Under the pieces are notes generated by a model. That model had not been told where the DNA came from, ran no database searches, and saw only the letters and a list, made by a program, of their open reading frames with translations. Positions 10,150 to 19,449 of a DNA stretch of 31,287 nucleotides are shown here, in pieces. A program made the translations under genes and the position numbers. Position 1 is the stretch's first letter; each line of letters begins with the position of its first letter. The stretch is taken from positions 2,020-33,306 of the forward strand of contig NW_003134395.1 of the NCBI RefSeq assembly GCF_000003605.2, read 5' to 3'. Source of the DNA: Saccoglossus kowalevskii (Eukaryota; Hemichordata; Enteropneusta; Harrimaniidae).

Positions 10150-12345
10150 TAGGTTTGTAAGCGAATGCAATCCTATATATATATAGCTGCTATGAGTTTA
10201 GATTAATATACGTAAGCAAGGCAGTAGTACGTGTTGGCGAGTAAGTGAACACAATAATGTGTATTCGCGTGTAGGGCAAGGCTGTGATCTGTGCACGGGA
10301 AGGCACGTCTATGTAGACGTGTAAGAAAGAGTAATAATCTGTATAGGAGAAGGCAATGGCCTCTGTTTGGGAAGGCATACGTCTTCTCAGACGTGCAAGA
10401 AAGGGCAATATTCTGTGTACCCGTGTAAGAAAGGGCATTAACCTGTGTACGGGAAGGCAATGACCTCTGTATAGAAAGGCATACATCTGCGTAGACGTGC
10501 AAGAAAGGGCAATATTCTGTGTACGCGTGTAAGAAAGGGCAATAATGAGTGTGGGGGAGGTAATAATCTTTGTAGGCGTGCAAGGAAGGGCATTTCTCCG
10601 TGTAAGGCTGCAAGGGAAGGCGATCCCTGTGTACGCGTGTAGGACAATCATTGTACGTGTGTAGAGGTAGGCAACACCCTCTGTACGCATGTAAGAAAAA
10701 GCAATAATCAGTGTACACGCGTAATGGAATGCAATAAATCTGTGTATGTGTGTAAGGAAATGCATATAATCTGTGTACGTGTGTAAGGAAATACATATAA
10801 TCTTTGTACGTGTGTATGGAAATGCGTATAATCTGTGTACGTGTGTAAGGAAATGCATATAATCTGTGTACGTGGGTAAGAAAATACATACATGTGTATA
10901 ATCTGTGTACGTGTGTAAGGAAATACATATAATTTGTGTACGTGTGTAAGGAAATACATATAATCTGTTTACATGTGTAAGGAAATACATATAAACTGTG
11001 TGTAAGGAAATACATATAATCTGTGTACGTGTGTAAGGAAATACATATAATCTGTGTACGTGTGTAAGAAAATACATATAATCTGTGTACGTGTGTAAGG
11101 AAATACATATAATTTGTGTACGTGTGTAAGGAAATACATATAATCTGTTTACATGTGTAAGGAAATACATATAAACTGTGTGTAAGGAAATACATATAAT
11201 CTGTGTACGTGTGTAAGGAAATGCATATAATCTGTTTACGTGTGTAAGGAAATGCATATAATCTGTGTATGTGTGTAAGGAAATACATATAAACTGTGTA
11301 CGTGTGTAAGGAAATGCATATAATCTGTTTACGTGTGTAAGGAAATGCATATAATCTGTTTACGTGTGTAAGGAAATACATATAAACTGTGTACGTGTGT
11401 AAGGAAATGCATATAATCTGTTTACGTGTGTAAGGAAATACATATAAACTGTGTACGTGTGTAAGGAAATACATATAAACTGTGTACGTGTGTAAGGAAA
11501 TACATATAAACTGTGTACGTGTGTAAGGAAATACATATAATCTGTTTACGTGTGTAAGGAAATACATATAAACTGTGTACGTGTGTAAGGAAATACATAT
11601 AAACTGTGTACGTGTGTAAGGAAATACATATAAACTGTGTACGTGTGTAAGGAAATACATATAAACTGTTTACGTGTGTAAGGAAATACATATAATCTGT
11701 TTACGTGTGTAAGGAAATACATATAAACTGTGTACGTATGGAAGGAAATACATATAATCTGTGTACGTATGGAAGGAAATGCATATAATCTGTGTACGTG
11801 TGTAAGGAAATGCATATAATCTGTGTACGTGTGTAAGGAAATGCATATAATCTGTGTACGTGTGTAAGGAAATACATATAATCTGTGTACGTGTGTAAGG
11901 AAATACATATAAACTGTACGTATGGAAGGAAATACATATAAACTGTGTACGTGTGTAAGAAAATACATATAAACTGTGTACGTGTGTAAGGAAATACATA
12001 TAAACTGTGTACGTATGGAAGGAAATACATATAAACTGTGTACGTGTGTAAGGAAATACATATAAACTGTGTACGTATGGAAGGAAATACATATAATCTG
12101 TGTACGTGTGTAAGGAAATGCATATAATCTGTGTACGTGTGTAAGGAAATGCATATAATCTGTGTACGTGTGTAAGGAAATGCATATAATCTGTGTACGT
12201 GTGTAAGGAAATACATATAAACTGTACGTATGGAAGGAAATACATATAAACTGTGTACGTGTGTAAGGAAATGCATATAATCTGTGTACGCATGTGAGGG
12301 GAGGAAATAAGCAATAAGAGAGGAAGGCAGTACGTGTGCGCGTGT
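10150..12345. repeat. Minisatellite C, 31-bp period
   Basis: The homogeneous core, about 10736-12288, is some 50 copies of a 31-bp unit with hallmarks GTGTAAGGAAATACATATAA and CTGTGTACGT. The left flank (10150-10735) holds diverged, more G-rich relatives such as GTGTAAGAAAGGGCAATA, and the right edge (12289-12345) is also decayed. Recurrent variants are TGCATATAATC, ACATATAAACTG, TTTACGTG and ACGTATGGAAGG. The minus strand of the core unit lacks TAA, TAG and TGA in the junctioned repeat, so all three minus frames stay open for long distances and give apparent proteins of up to 485 residues (repeats like PYTRTQIICISLHTYTDYM). I treat these as artefacts of repetition. Confidence 0.97.
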
Positions 12346-12618
12346 AGAGCCAAGCATCTTTGTAGTAATATATGAGAGACACGCTTTCCATGTATGTGTG
12401 CGTACTAGTGGTTGCTGGAACAACCGTGTGTGCCGCTGTTTATATATGTTTTGGTTATGTTTGATGATAGCAGACCTTATAGTTATTTATCGTTTTGATA
12501 AAGACTCAAATTTAATATTGAAGTCTGGCCTCCAGACTATGACTGGATGGGTATTAATAAAATCATCAGGAGGGCGCTAATTAAGTTCTACTGGCAGTTT
12601 AAAATAGTCATATATGTA
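12346..12618. other. Unique DNA right of array C
   Basis: No gene or repeat recognised in this AT-rich interval. Confidence 0.55.
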
Positions 12619-12919
12619 TTAAAGGGCGGTAGTCGTCTCGCCGCGCATGTGTGACATTTGTTTTGATAACCATTGATTTTCCCACAATCCAATGACCCTT
12701 TTTAATGAAATAATGAGTACGAGTTTTTCTCTGGGCGCCACTTGCACTAATTACCGCCGGCGACTCCTTCAATATCTTCCAAACATAAAAAAAACATAAT
12801 TAAAGCTTGGTAACCTCTCAGTTTGTACTCGTTGGTGCGCGCAACAGTCAAAATCGCCATCTTTGTTAATATGAGACCCATATCTCGCGCATGCGCGGCG
12901 CGATGACTACCGCCCCTTA
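12619..12919. mobile_element. MITE-like element with about 33-bp terminal inverted repeats
   Basis: The left end at 12619-12651 begins TTAAAGGGCGGTAGTCGTC and continues through GCCGCGCATGTG. The reverse complement of the right end (12887-12919) begins TAAGGGGCGGTAGTCATC and continues through GCCGCGCATGCGCG. The element is about 300 bp and shows no transposase. Its right arm contains the perfect NRF1-type palindrome GCGCATGCGC (12887-12896) and, on the minus strand just inside, AAGATGGCG, a YY1-like sequence. A clean target-site duplication is not obvious. Related arms occur near 15281 and 17318. It is a non-autonomous element by appearance; its superfamily is unknown to me. Confidence 0.65.
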
Positions 12920-14109
12920 TTATATTGTTAGGTACCCGGCCTAGTACAACTGATTGCGTTTTCTTGGAGAATGGCAGATATGGCTTCGTTGCTATTCCAT
13001 TAGTAGCATAAATGAGAGTACAGGTCGCCAAACTTGCTCTTAGAAATTTTTGAGAATTGCGTCTTATCAGACCTAGTCCCTGTCGTAAAAAGTCGATTTC
13101 TGCGAGATGAATTTCTCAGGTCATCCTCATCAACTTTTACATCTCTTTTTTTTGTTGTTGTTGAGTATAACAACATCCTTGCATCGATTGCTGAATGAGA
13201 TACATTTTATACATTGCAAAGATGTTGTTATATGTTTATTATATCGGTTTAGAATATATTTCATGTAATAATGTATTTGTACAAGGCGAGACATTATCAT
13301 TCCTGCACATAAAGCCCGAGTATTTTGTTGGCTAATGGTAGAGACGACAGCGTGTCATCTGCACAGGTTCATATCATAGTCATGTGACCGGTGAATATTT
13401 AGAATTTTAACACACCGTATCCAAGTTCTGTGCCATGATTCGTCAATATGTGGTCATGTGGGGTTATATAAAATGATGCTAATACCCGCACGTGATGAAC
13501 TATTTTCAAACTGACGTCACTTTAGGAATAGTTCAACCAGACACTTTCGTGTGTTCTGACATCTATGTTTACAGATGGTAACCTTGCATACGCATAATGA
13601 AAGCGAATGAGACGAAGAAATTCCACGTGTTCTACTTTTGGCAGGCAGGAAATTGCCTGACCTAGTATCCGAGAAAGATTCACAGCAGACAAAAAACAAA
13701 TAAATATTCAATAAATCATTAACAACATTGCGAATCTATTGCATCGAATTTGGCGCTCCTGTAGAAGGCGTCAGCGCGTACGGCGAACCGAACATTATGT
13801 GTTTTACGCAGCTTCAATGCCGGGGTACGGAATACGGACAACTGATATTTTTATTATTATGAATTGACCACTGTAACGGTCTCCGTTACTGTTTTATTAA
13901 ATAGTGTTTTGTGCCCGGCGACAGTTCCGGACATTGAATGTCACTGTTGTATCACCTGACCTTTTTTGTAGGTGCAAATTGCAAGTGCTAGTGCTGACAC
14001 ATAGTGCATTTTTGTCACATGTTTGGAACTACATGGCAATCAAATCAATCCTATCAAATGGCAATTTAATGCGCAATCCTGGCGTCAACCAGACTCGGTC
14101 AAACACATG
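12920..14109. other. Unique DNA with a promoter-like motif group
   Basis: No convincing exon is seen. A TATA-like TATATAAA (13465-13472), an E-box CACGTG (13489-13494) and a perfect CRE TGACGTCA (13512-13519) lie within 55 bp. A small perfect hairpin, GTAACGG TCT CCGTTAC, is near 13874. GAACCTT and AAGGTTC pair near 14118 at the edge of the SINE. Confidence 0.4.
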
Positions 14110-14297
14110 CACCTGAGAACCTTAACCAAGGTTCCCCAAAGTCGCATTCGTTAGTGAATGAATCTCGGCCAGTGGAAATGGTCTTCCCATTTAAATTGTG
14201 GCACACTCACCCAGGGTAGGGGTTGACCCTTTTGATAGGTAGGTAGGATTTGAACTTGGGTCTACCGGTCATGACCACTATGCTACCAGTGACCGTT
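14110..14297 (-). mobile_element. tRNA-derived SINE, minus strand
   Basis: Read on the minus strand, the 5' part resembles a tRNA head. TAGCATAGTGG (complement of 14275-14285) matches the pol III box A pattern TRGCNNAGYGG, and GTTCAAATCC (complement of 14246-14255) matches box B closely. The boxes are about 30 bp apart, as expected for an internal tRNA-type promoter. The sequence lacks a complete acceptor stem and anticodon arm, so it is not a functional tRNA gene. A non-tRNA body follows, containing GGGTCAACCCCTACCCTGGG and ending near a small hairpin (GAACCTTAACCAAGGTTC) at about 14115. Element boundaries and family are uncertain. Confidence 0.6.
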
Positions 14298-15265
14298 GCT
14301 GTATACAGATTGCATTCTAAATAGTGTGTATTAATTGTTTGGTTCAAGTTGGATATACACATCTGGATGTGATGTCTTATAAAACACATATTGAGTGGCT
14401 TTATTAGGTCCATCTTCCCCTCAAGATGTTTAGTCGTCCACACGATTTATGAGATGTGGGAACACAGGGATGTTTGATGAATTTAAACACAAACTACCCT
14501 CGGCCACCCACAAGAGAGTTTCTCGTGTTATTTTTATTCTTAGTATGCCAATTTTAACGGGTAATGCAAACCATTAGAAAAACGAATACAAACTATATTC
14601 AAATCACCGACGAGGAATATTGTCCTGGTCTTCCCAGTATGAAACACGGCGGACAGCGCCAACTACGTTACAATTGACTTTGTACCCATACACTTGGCAT
14701 TCAGCACCACACACTAAAGTACATACGTGATATTTACGTTTATGTGGCTTACTCCATTCAGTTATTATATCTGCAATTTTTGAGTATGAATCTAAACGGT
14801 CTTGTTTCAGATTCGTCTAGGTATGTTTTTCAATCCACATTCAATCAATATGTTGTTGACGTTTTTATCTCACAAGCGCACACTTGCGCTCGTACTCTTT
14901 CGACAAACACGTCTGTGTTAGGGTAACGTGATTACAGTGATTGACTTTACTACCATGTGGCAACCTTCTCACGACGTCCCACTGTGCTAGCAGGTGCTGC
15001 CACAAACTAATCAGCGATCACGTGATGTGAGATATTGTCTTCTCTATTTACCATGCGATAAATTACAGTGATGTCACACAAACCGTTATCACACAAGCAA
15101 TGTTTTTGCTTGTGGCTTGGAGACAAAAGTTCACCCAATCACCACGGTCCATCCAACAGTTCACTGTAATACTTTGATGATAAGGTCATTCCAATAGGGT
15201 CATAAGGTCATTCCATGTTTTTATTCCTGAAAGCAGCTGGGATAAATTCGATACTCATTAAGTAA
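14298..15265. other. Unique DNA, no gene recognised
   Basis: AT-rich sequence with only short open frames. A palindromic GATCACGTGATG near 15015 is the only notable motif. Confidence 0.5.
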
Positions 15266-15441
15266 ACATTAAATAATTAAAGCGGGGGAGTCGTCATCGG
15301 CGCATGTGTCAGTTGGTCATAGCGTGTCATTGTTTACAAACAAGCGTCTACCCATGAGCCTTGGCGTTTTTAGCGTGTGTCGTTATCGTCGCTTGGGACT
15401 CAATTTCCGCGCATGTGCAGGTGACGACATTAAATAATTAA
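15266..15441. mobile_element. Short inverted-repeat element flanked by 15-bp direct repeats
   Basis: The 15-mer ACATTAAATAATTAA occurs perfectly at 15266-15280 and 15427-15441, flanking a 146-bp segment. The segment starts AGCGGGGGAGTCGTCATCGG, and the reverse complement of its end reads CGTCACCTGCACATGCGCGG, so the ends are imperfectly inverted and related to the 12619 element. The direct repeat could be a target-site duplication, although 15 bp is long for a DNA transposon, and C-rich sequence just outside the right copy complicates the boundary. Confidence 0.5.
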
Positions 15442-15515
15442 CCCCTCCCCCCCATTTTTTACCCAAATTCGACTCGGCAATGCAAGTTGCGTATTCGGGG
15501 TACTTGTACATTACT

Positions 15516-15551
15516 GTGTTTTTAGCTGGGGATAATTTTCGCTAAAAACAC
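15516..15551. other. Perfect 11-bp stem-loop
   Basis: GTGTTTTTAGC (15516-15526) and GCTAAAAACAC (15541-15551) are perfect complements around a 14-base loop. It could fold in RNA or DNA. Function unknown. Confidence 0.85.
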
Positions 15552-15693
15552 ATTTTAGCTGCTGTTTTGTATAAAGTTTATTTTCACTGATTTTTGATGA
15601 ATTAAATGTGCTTTCACTGGATTTAATTTTCACTGATTCGGAAATAGCAAAAATGAATTCAGAGCGAAAGTAAATTTCATTATTGTAGTAGTA

Positions 15694-15860
15694 ATACCTG
15701 GGGTGTTGCGAATATTCCCCTGGGATGGTGTGCGTATTCTTTTGGGGTGGTGTGTGTATTCCCCTGGGGTTGTGTGTGTTGGGGGTATTCACTAGGGTGG
15801 TGTGGGTATTCACTTGGGGTGGTGTGTGTATTCACTTGGGGGTGGTGTGTGTATTCACAT
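15694..15860. repeat. G-rich minisatellite, about 22-bp period
   Basis: Seven or so imperfect units of the form TATTCACTTGGGGTGGTGTG follow one another, with lengths of 20 to 28 bp. The plus strand carries clustered runs of three to five G, giving quadruplex potential. Open frames on both strands across it (HTTLVNTPNTHN-like on the minus) reflect repetition. Confidence 0.85.
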
Positions 15861-17317
15861 AGGTATATTTAGGCTACACGATTTTGATTATTTCCTGATT
15901 TATTCAAGTTGTCCAATATCGAGTCTCGTATCCTACAGATGTTTATATTCACGGTTGGGTATTACAAATAAAAGTAATGCATCGTTTTTGCATAAATTAC
16001 TTGAGTCGTAGATGTGTTGCCAGTCTAAATAAAACGGCTGGTTCTTATCACATCCATCTATTATTAATATTTAGTGGTTTACCAAAACAATTGAATTTGT
16101 TTGATTGTATTTCTTTACACTGGTGGATGTTTTTTTCGATCATGTCTGAAATGTTAAGATATGATGAGAACTTTTTGTCATAGAAACCAGAGATAAATGG
16201 CTCATTTAATTAATTAATTTTTTGTGAGAAATGTGACCGAACCTAATGGTTTTGTGAACAGTAGTATAAAATAAGCCCTATAATAATAAATGTCAGCTCT
16301 TATGTATTGTAAAAGTCACGAAAATCTGTCGAAGATGACGGGGGTTAAACCTTCTTGGGTATCGCCGATATGTGATCACAAAACGTATATTACTCGGTGA
16401 CCAATCGCAAAAGGGTTGTAAATGAAATATGGCCCTGATTAGAACTGCATTTATCTTACATGATCGCTATATTGTCTAGTTTGCGAAAGTCTACTTTCAG
16501 TGAAAAAAATGCAAAATTTCAATTAAAACAAAAATATACTCGTTGATATTGATAAATGACAGCATAAGTTCATCATTCACAATTAAAGCTAACCGAACAT
16601 AACATGTGTACATTCAAATTCAGTCATCATTGTGAAATTTAAGTTTGAACATAAATAACCTTAGACAGAGATATATGGTCAACAGAAAAAGTGTCTTTCT
16701 GCGGGTCAGCATCATTGTGCGCATTCTCCAGTGGTCACCATGCGCCACGCTAATGTGAACGCAATGTTATATTTGTATTTGTGGGGCGCAACGCCGATGT
16801 AATTTTTTGTGAGATTGTGGCATGACTTTAAGCATGATCAGTGATAGAGGGACTGTGGCGTGATGGAGGTTAAAACTAAACCTCTATGAATGTTTGCTTC
16901 CATGATGATGGTGTAAACATGATTTTAGAATTATATCACATATGTGCGATTATTTTATTTATAACGTCATTGTCATCAAATTCATGTTCAGAGTTGTCAC
17001 CGTCCCCCTTGCTATCCAAACACCCCATGGCTCAAGTTGCCATATGTACTCTATTTTGGGCCGTGGGTGCCTGGCTATCACAAATGGTGCATAAGGACGC
17101 GTGCCAATTAACGGTAATTATTGAGACTATACGCTGCCGCTCCGGTTTAAATTGATATCCTTGTAACTTTGGCATGTGTTTTGTTCTGTCTAGCAAATGA
17201 GGTGCTGGGCAGCTGTGCCTCGTTTACACTTGAAGCATTTCGCATATACACAACTGTACACATATGGTGCAGCACGTTTGTTAGACATTGGACAGGTTTT
17301 GTGAAAATCCTCAGACA
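15861..17317. other. Unique AT-rich DNA with a small hairpin element
   Basis: No gene recognised. At 16845-16857 TAGAGGGACTGTG is followed by a hairpin whose arms ATGGAGGTT (16863-16871) and AACCTCTAT (16879-16887) pair with one G-T mismatch. The same 12-mer core recurs at 3964 and 19422-19449, suggesting a dispersed element end. Confidence 0.45.
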
Positions 17318-17367
17318 TTAAAGGGCGGCAGTCGTCGTGCTGCGTTCTGTTCGATATGGGACTCATA
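17318..17367 (+). mobile_element. Single arm related to the 12619 inverted-repeat family
   Basis: TTAAAGGGCGGCAGTCGTCG, then GATATGGGACTCATA, match the terminal arm and adjacent bases of the element at 12619-12919 (right arm, reverse complement). I found no matching opposite arm nearby, so this is a solo end or decayed copy. Confidence 0.55.
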
Positions 17368-18034
17368 GCGACGTATACAACGCGTGTAAAATACATTGTT
17401 TATTTACTAGTACATGAAATTCGAACACCGCGCTTTAACTAATATGCTAAGATCGTTTGCATCCGTCGTTTTGTTTCAGTGCGATATTATGCTATAGCGG
17501 TGAACGCGAAATCCGTAGAACACATTGTGAGATATGGATATGATATTGCTGCTCGGTGGGAGTCATGGCAACAACTAGGTCATCCAAATGACAGCAATTC
17601 AATTATGAGTTTAGAAATAAATAATTATATAAAACTTGACTTGTAAATTGAAAGGCGTTTTTTTTTTTCATTTTCTTTAATCTTGCCATTCTCTTTGTTA
17701 TGGGACGCCTGACAGGATGGCGTTTACGACTTTATTTTTCTAGTTATTACTTGGGTAGGAGTAGGTCACGTGATTATATGCGACATGGCAGCAACTTGTG
17801 TATTAGTATTTTAGCAAACAGTTCTTTCTTGAAAGCTATGTGGATTTCCTGGTATGTAACACAACTATGACAGTTGTTTTCAAGGTTAGCTTCGCCGCCC
17901 AAGGCTGTTCTTTCAGAGCGGCCTTGATGTGAATTATTGCTTTTCTTATAACCCGGTCTCATAAGCACCGTGTTGATTGAGTTGTTATGGCGACGAAGAT
18001 ATCGGGTGTCTGGTCAGTGGTTTCATTCCCTTTT
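17368..18034. other. Unique DNA, no gene recognised
   Basis: An acceptor-like TTTTGTTTCAG ends near 17480 and is followed by a short open stretch, but no donor or partner is evident. A TCACGTGA E-box is near 17766. Confidence 0.45.
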
Positions 18035-18215
18035 CGAGCAAACACTAGACTTGCACACAGTTTGTTTGTTTTTGCTGTTTTTTCAATAAAATAAAACATT
18101 ATGTGAATATATACATGTCGCCACATAACTTTACGCCGTGTATTCACTCACATAATATTTTATTTTATTGAAAAAACAAACAAACAAGAGACTGTAAGTC
18201 TAAGCAAACACCGTG
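18035..18215. repeat. Long imperfect inverted repeat (fold-back)
   Basis: TTTTTTCAATAAAATAAAA (18078-18096) is the exact reverse complement of 18158-18176. Pairing extends inward through CATTATGTGA against TCACATAATA with one wobble, and outward through TTTGTTTGTTT and then CTAGACTTGCAC against the complement of GTAAGTCTAAG. Arms are roughly 60 to 70 bases around a loop of about 40. It could be a fold-back element or, if transcribed, a long hairpin RNA. Confidence 0.75.
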
Positions 18216-19127
18216 ACCGGATTCTGTTTTTTATTTCCAAGTACATGTACGTGAGAAACTGGGAGATTTCCTGGCGCTACTACCGTCCCTATAAAACATG
18301 GTGTAGATTTCCTGCCAAACTGACTTTGAAAATCATGGCATAATAAGAAAATTGCTTTATATACTATTATGCCAGTTATCTCTTGTGATTAGAACTGGAT
18401 GAAAATGATTACAAATTAGAATAATTGACAATATTTAGGAGTCTATCTAATAAAAAGTGACAAAAACGCTAATGCTTAACATCAATATACTTAGCCTGTA
18501 TTTTGATAAAATTGTTGATTACGTGTATTATTAGTGCAGTGGTCGAGTTTTTTTATAGGACTTTTAGTTTAGTGTTGGGTATATTTAATAGCATGTTCCA
18601 TCCCAGATAACTCTTTGTCAGTATTCGTAGTATAACAGCTTAAAAGTCACTAATAAATAAATAAAACGTGGGAATGATTAAACTCAATCACGATCACAAT
18701 CTCCTTTGATTTGCATTGACGCATGTGTTCTTTTAGTACTTAGTCATTCTTATGAACGAAATACTAGTAGACAGTCCACAGCTGGCGTTGTTGCACGCCA
18801 TTTGGTAATGATTCACTGCAGACGGTCACGGTACTCACTGAACCACTCACACCACCTTGTCGTAACTATTCCTTCTTTTTATAGAAAATAAATGGCTTGA
18901 AATAAGTAAGAAAGTGTTCACTTCAAATTTCGTTAATTCTTTCAGGTGGGAGTGAAAATATCCTAAATTAAAGAGCGGAATATTAAAAATTAACCAATGT
19001 GACTTTAATAGCGTGCGCAGTGGTTTGATAATGATGTAATGGCCGTGTGCGTTAGCGTCATACTCTAACGACATAGTCTTTGTTTAGAGAAAAGTAACTA
19101 TTCCTTTGTCTACTTTGTCTTTTTTAG
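18216..19127. other. Unique DNA, no gene recognised
   Basis: AT-rich sequence. An acceptor-like AATTCTTTCAG ends near 18945 but is followed by an early stop. Nothing else seen. Confidence 0.45.
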
Positions 19128-19232
19128 CTCCATGGTCGACCTCACTTCGTTCGAAAATGAACACGTGTCCCGCCATCATCGTCGAGTTCTTTGTCCCAAC
19201 GTGCCCATTAACTATTGACTGTACTAAATAAA
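19128..19232 (+). CDS. Possible terminal exon, unknown product
   Basis: The product is not recognised. A long pyrimidine tract and acceptor (TTTGTCTTTTTTAG, ending 19127) precede an open stretch that reads SMVDLTSFENEHVSRHHRR and ends at TGA, 19216-19218. A canonical AATAAA polyadenylation signal follows only nine bases later (19227-19232). The combination of strong acceptor, charged peptide, stop and polyadenylation signal is what a short 3' terminal exon looks like. The segment is also CpG-richer than its surroundings. Against it, no upstream exon with a compatible donor was identified, the coding stretch is only about 29 codons, and TTTTAGCTCCATG also occurs near 1244 where no gene is apparent. 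An internal ATG at 19132 would alternatively give a 28-residue frame. Confidence 0.25.
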
Positions 19233-19421
19233 TATATAGAAACGTAATTTATTTCATTAGCGGTAAGATGAAAAGAAAAGTAACTCAAGCTACTGAAATA
19301 AAGCGACGTGCTTCAAGTTCCTAAAGAATAACATGCAATCCGAACGAAGTCTGAATGTCGTAGGTTTCTTATTTGCAAAAAAATATACCAGTTGAACCAA
19401 CATAACGAGTCTTATTTATCT

Positions 19422-19449
19422 CACAGTCCCTCTATCTAGAGGGACTGTG
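19422..19449. repeat. 28-bp near-perfect palindrome
   Basis: CACAGTCCCTCTA and TAGAGGGACTGTG are perfect complements separated by TC. Its arm is the same sequence found singly at 3964 and 16845, so it may be two element ends joined head to head. Confidence 0.9.

Noticed and set aside
10190..12423. Long minus-strand open frames of up to 485 residues
   Set aside because: They are translations of the 31-bp minisatellite. All three frames are open because the unit lacks stops, the same peptide appears in each frame, and start codons fall inside repeats.
14240..14297. Functional tRNA gene
   Set aside because: Only box A, box B and part of the D and T arms are recognisable. The acceptor stem and anticodon arm do not pair, so a SINE head fits better.
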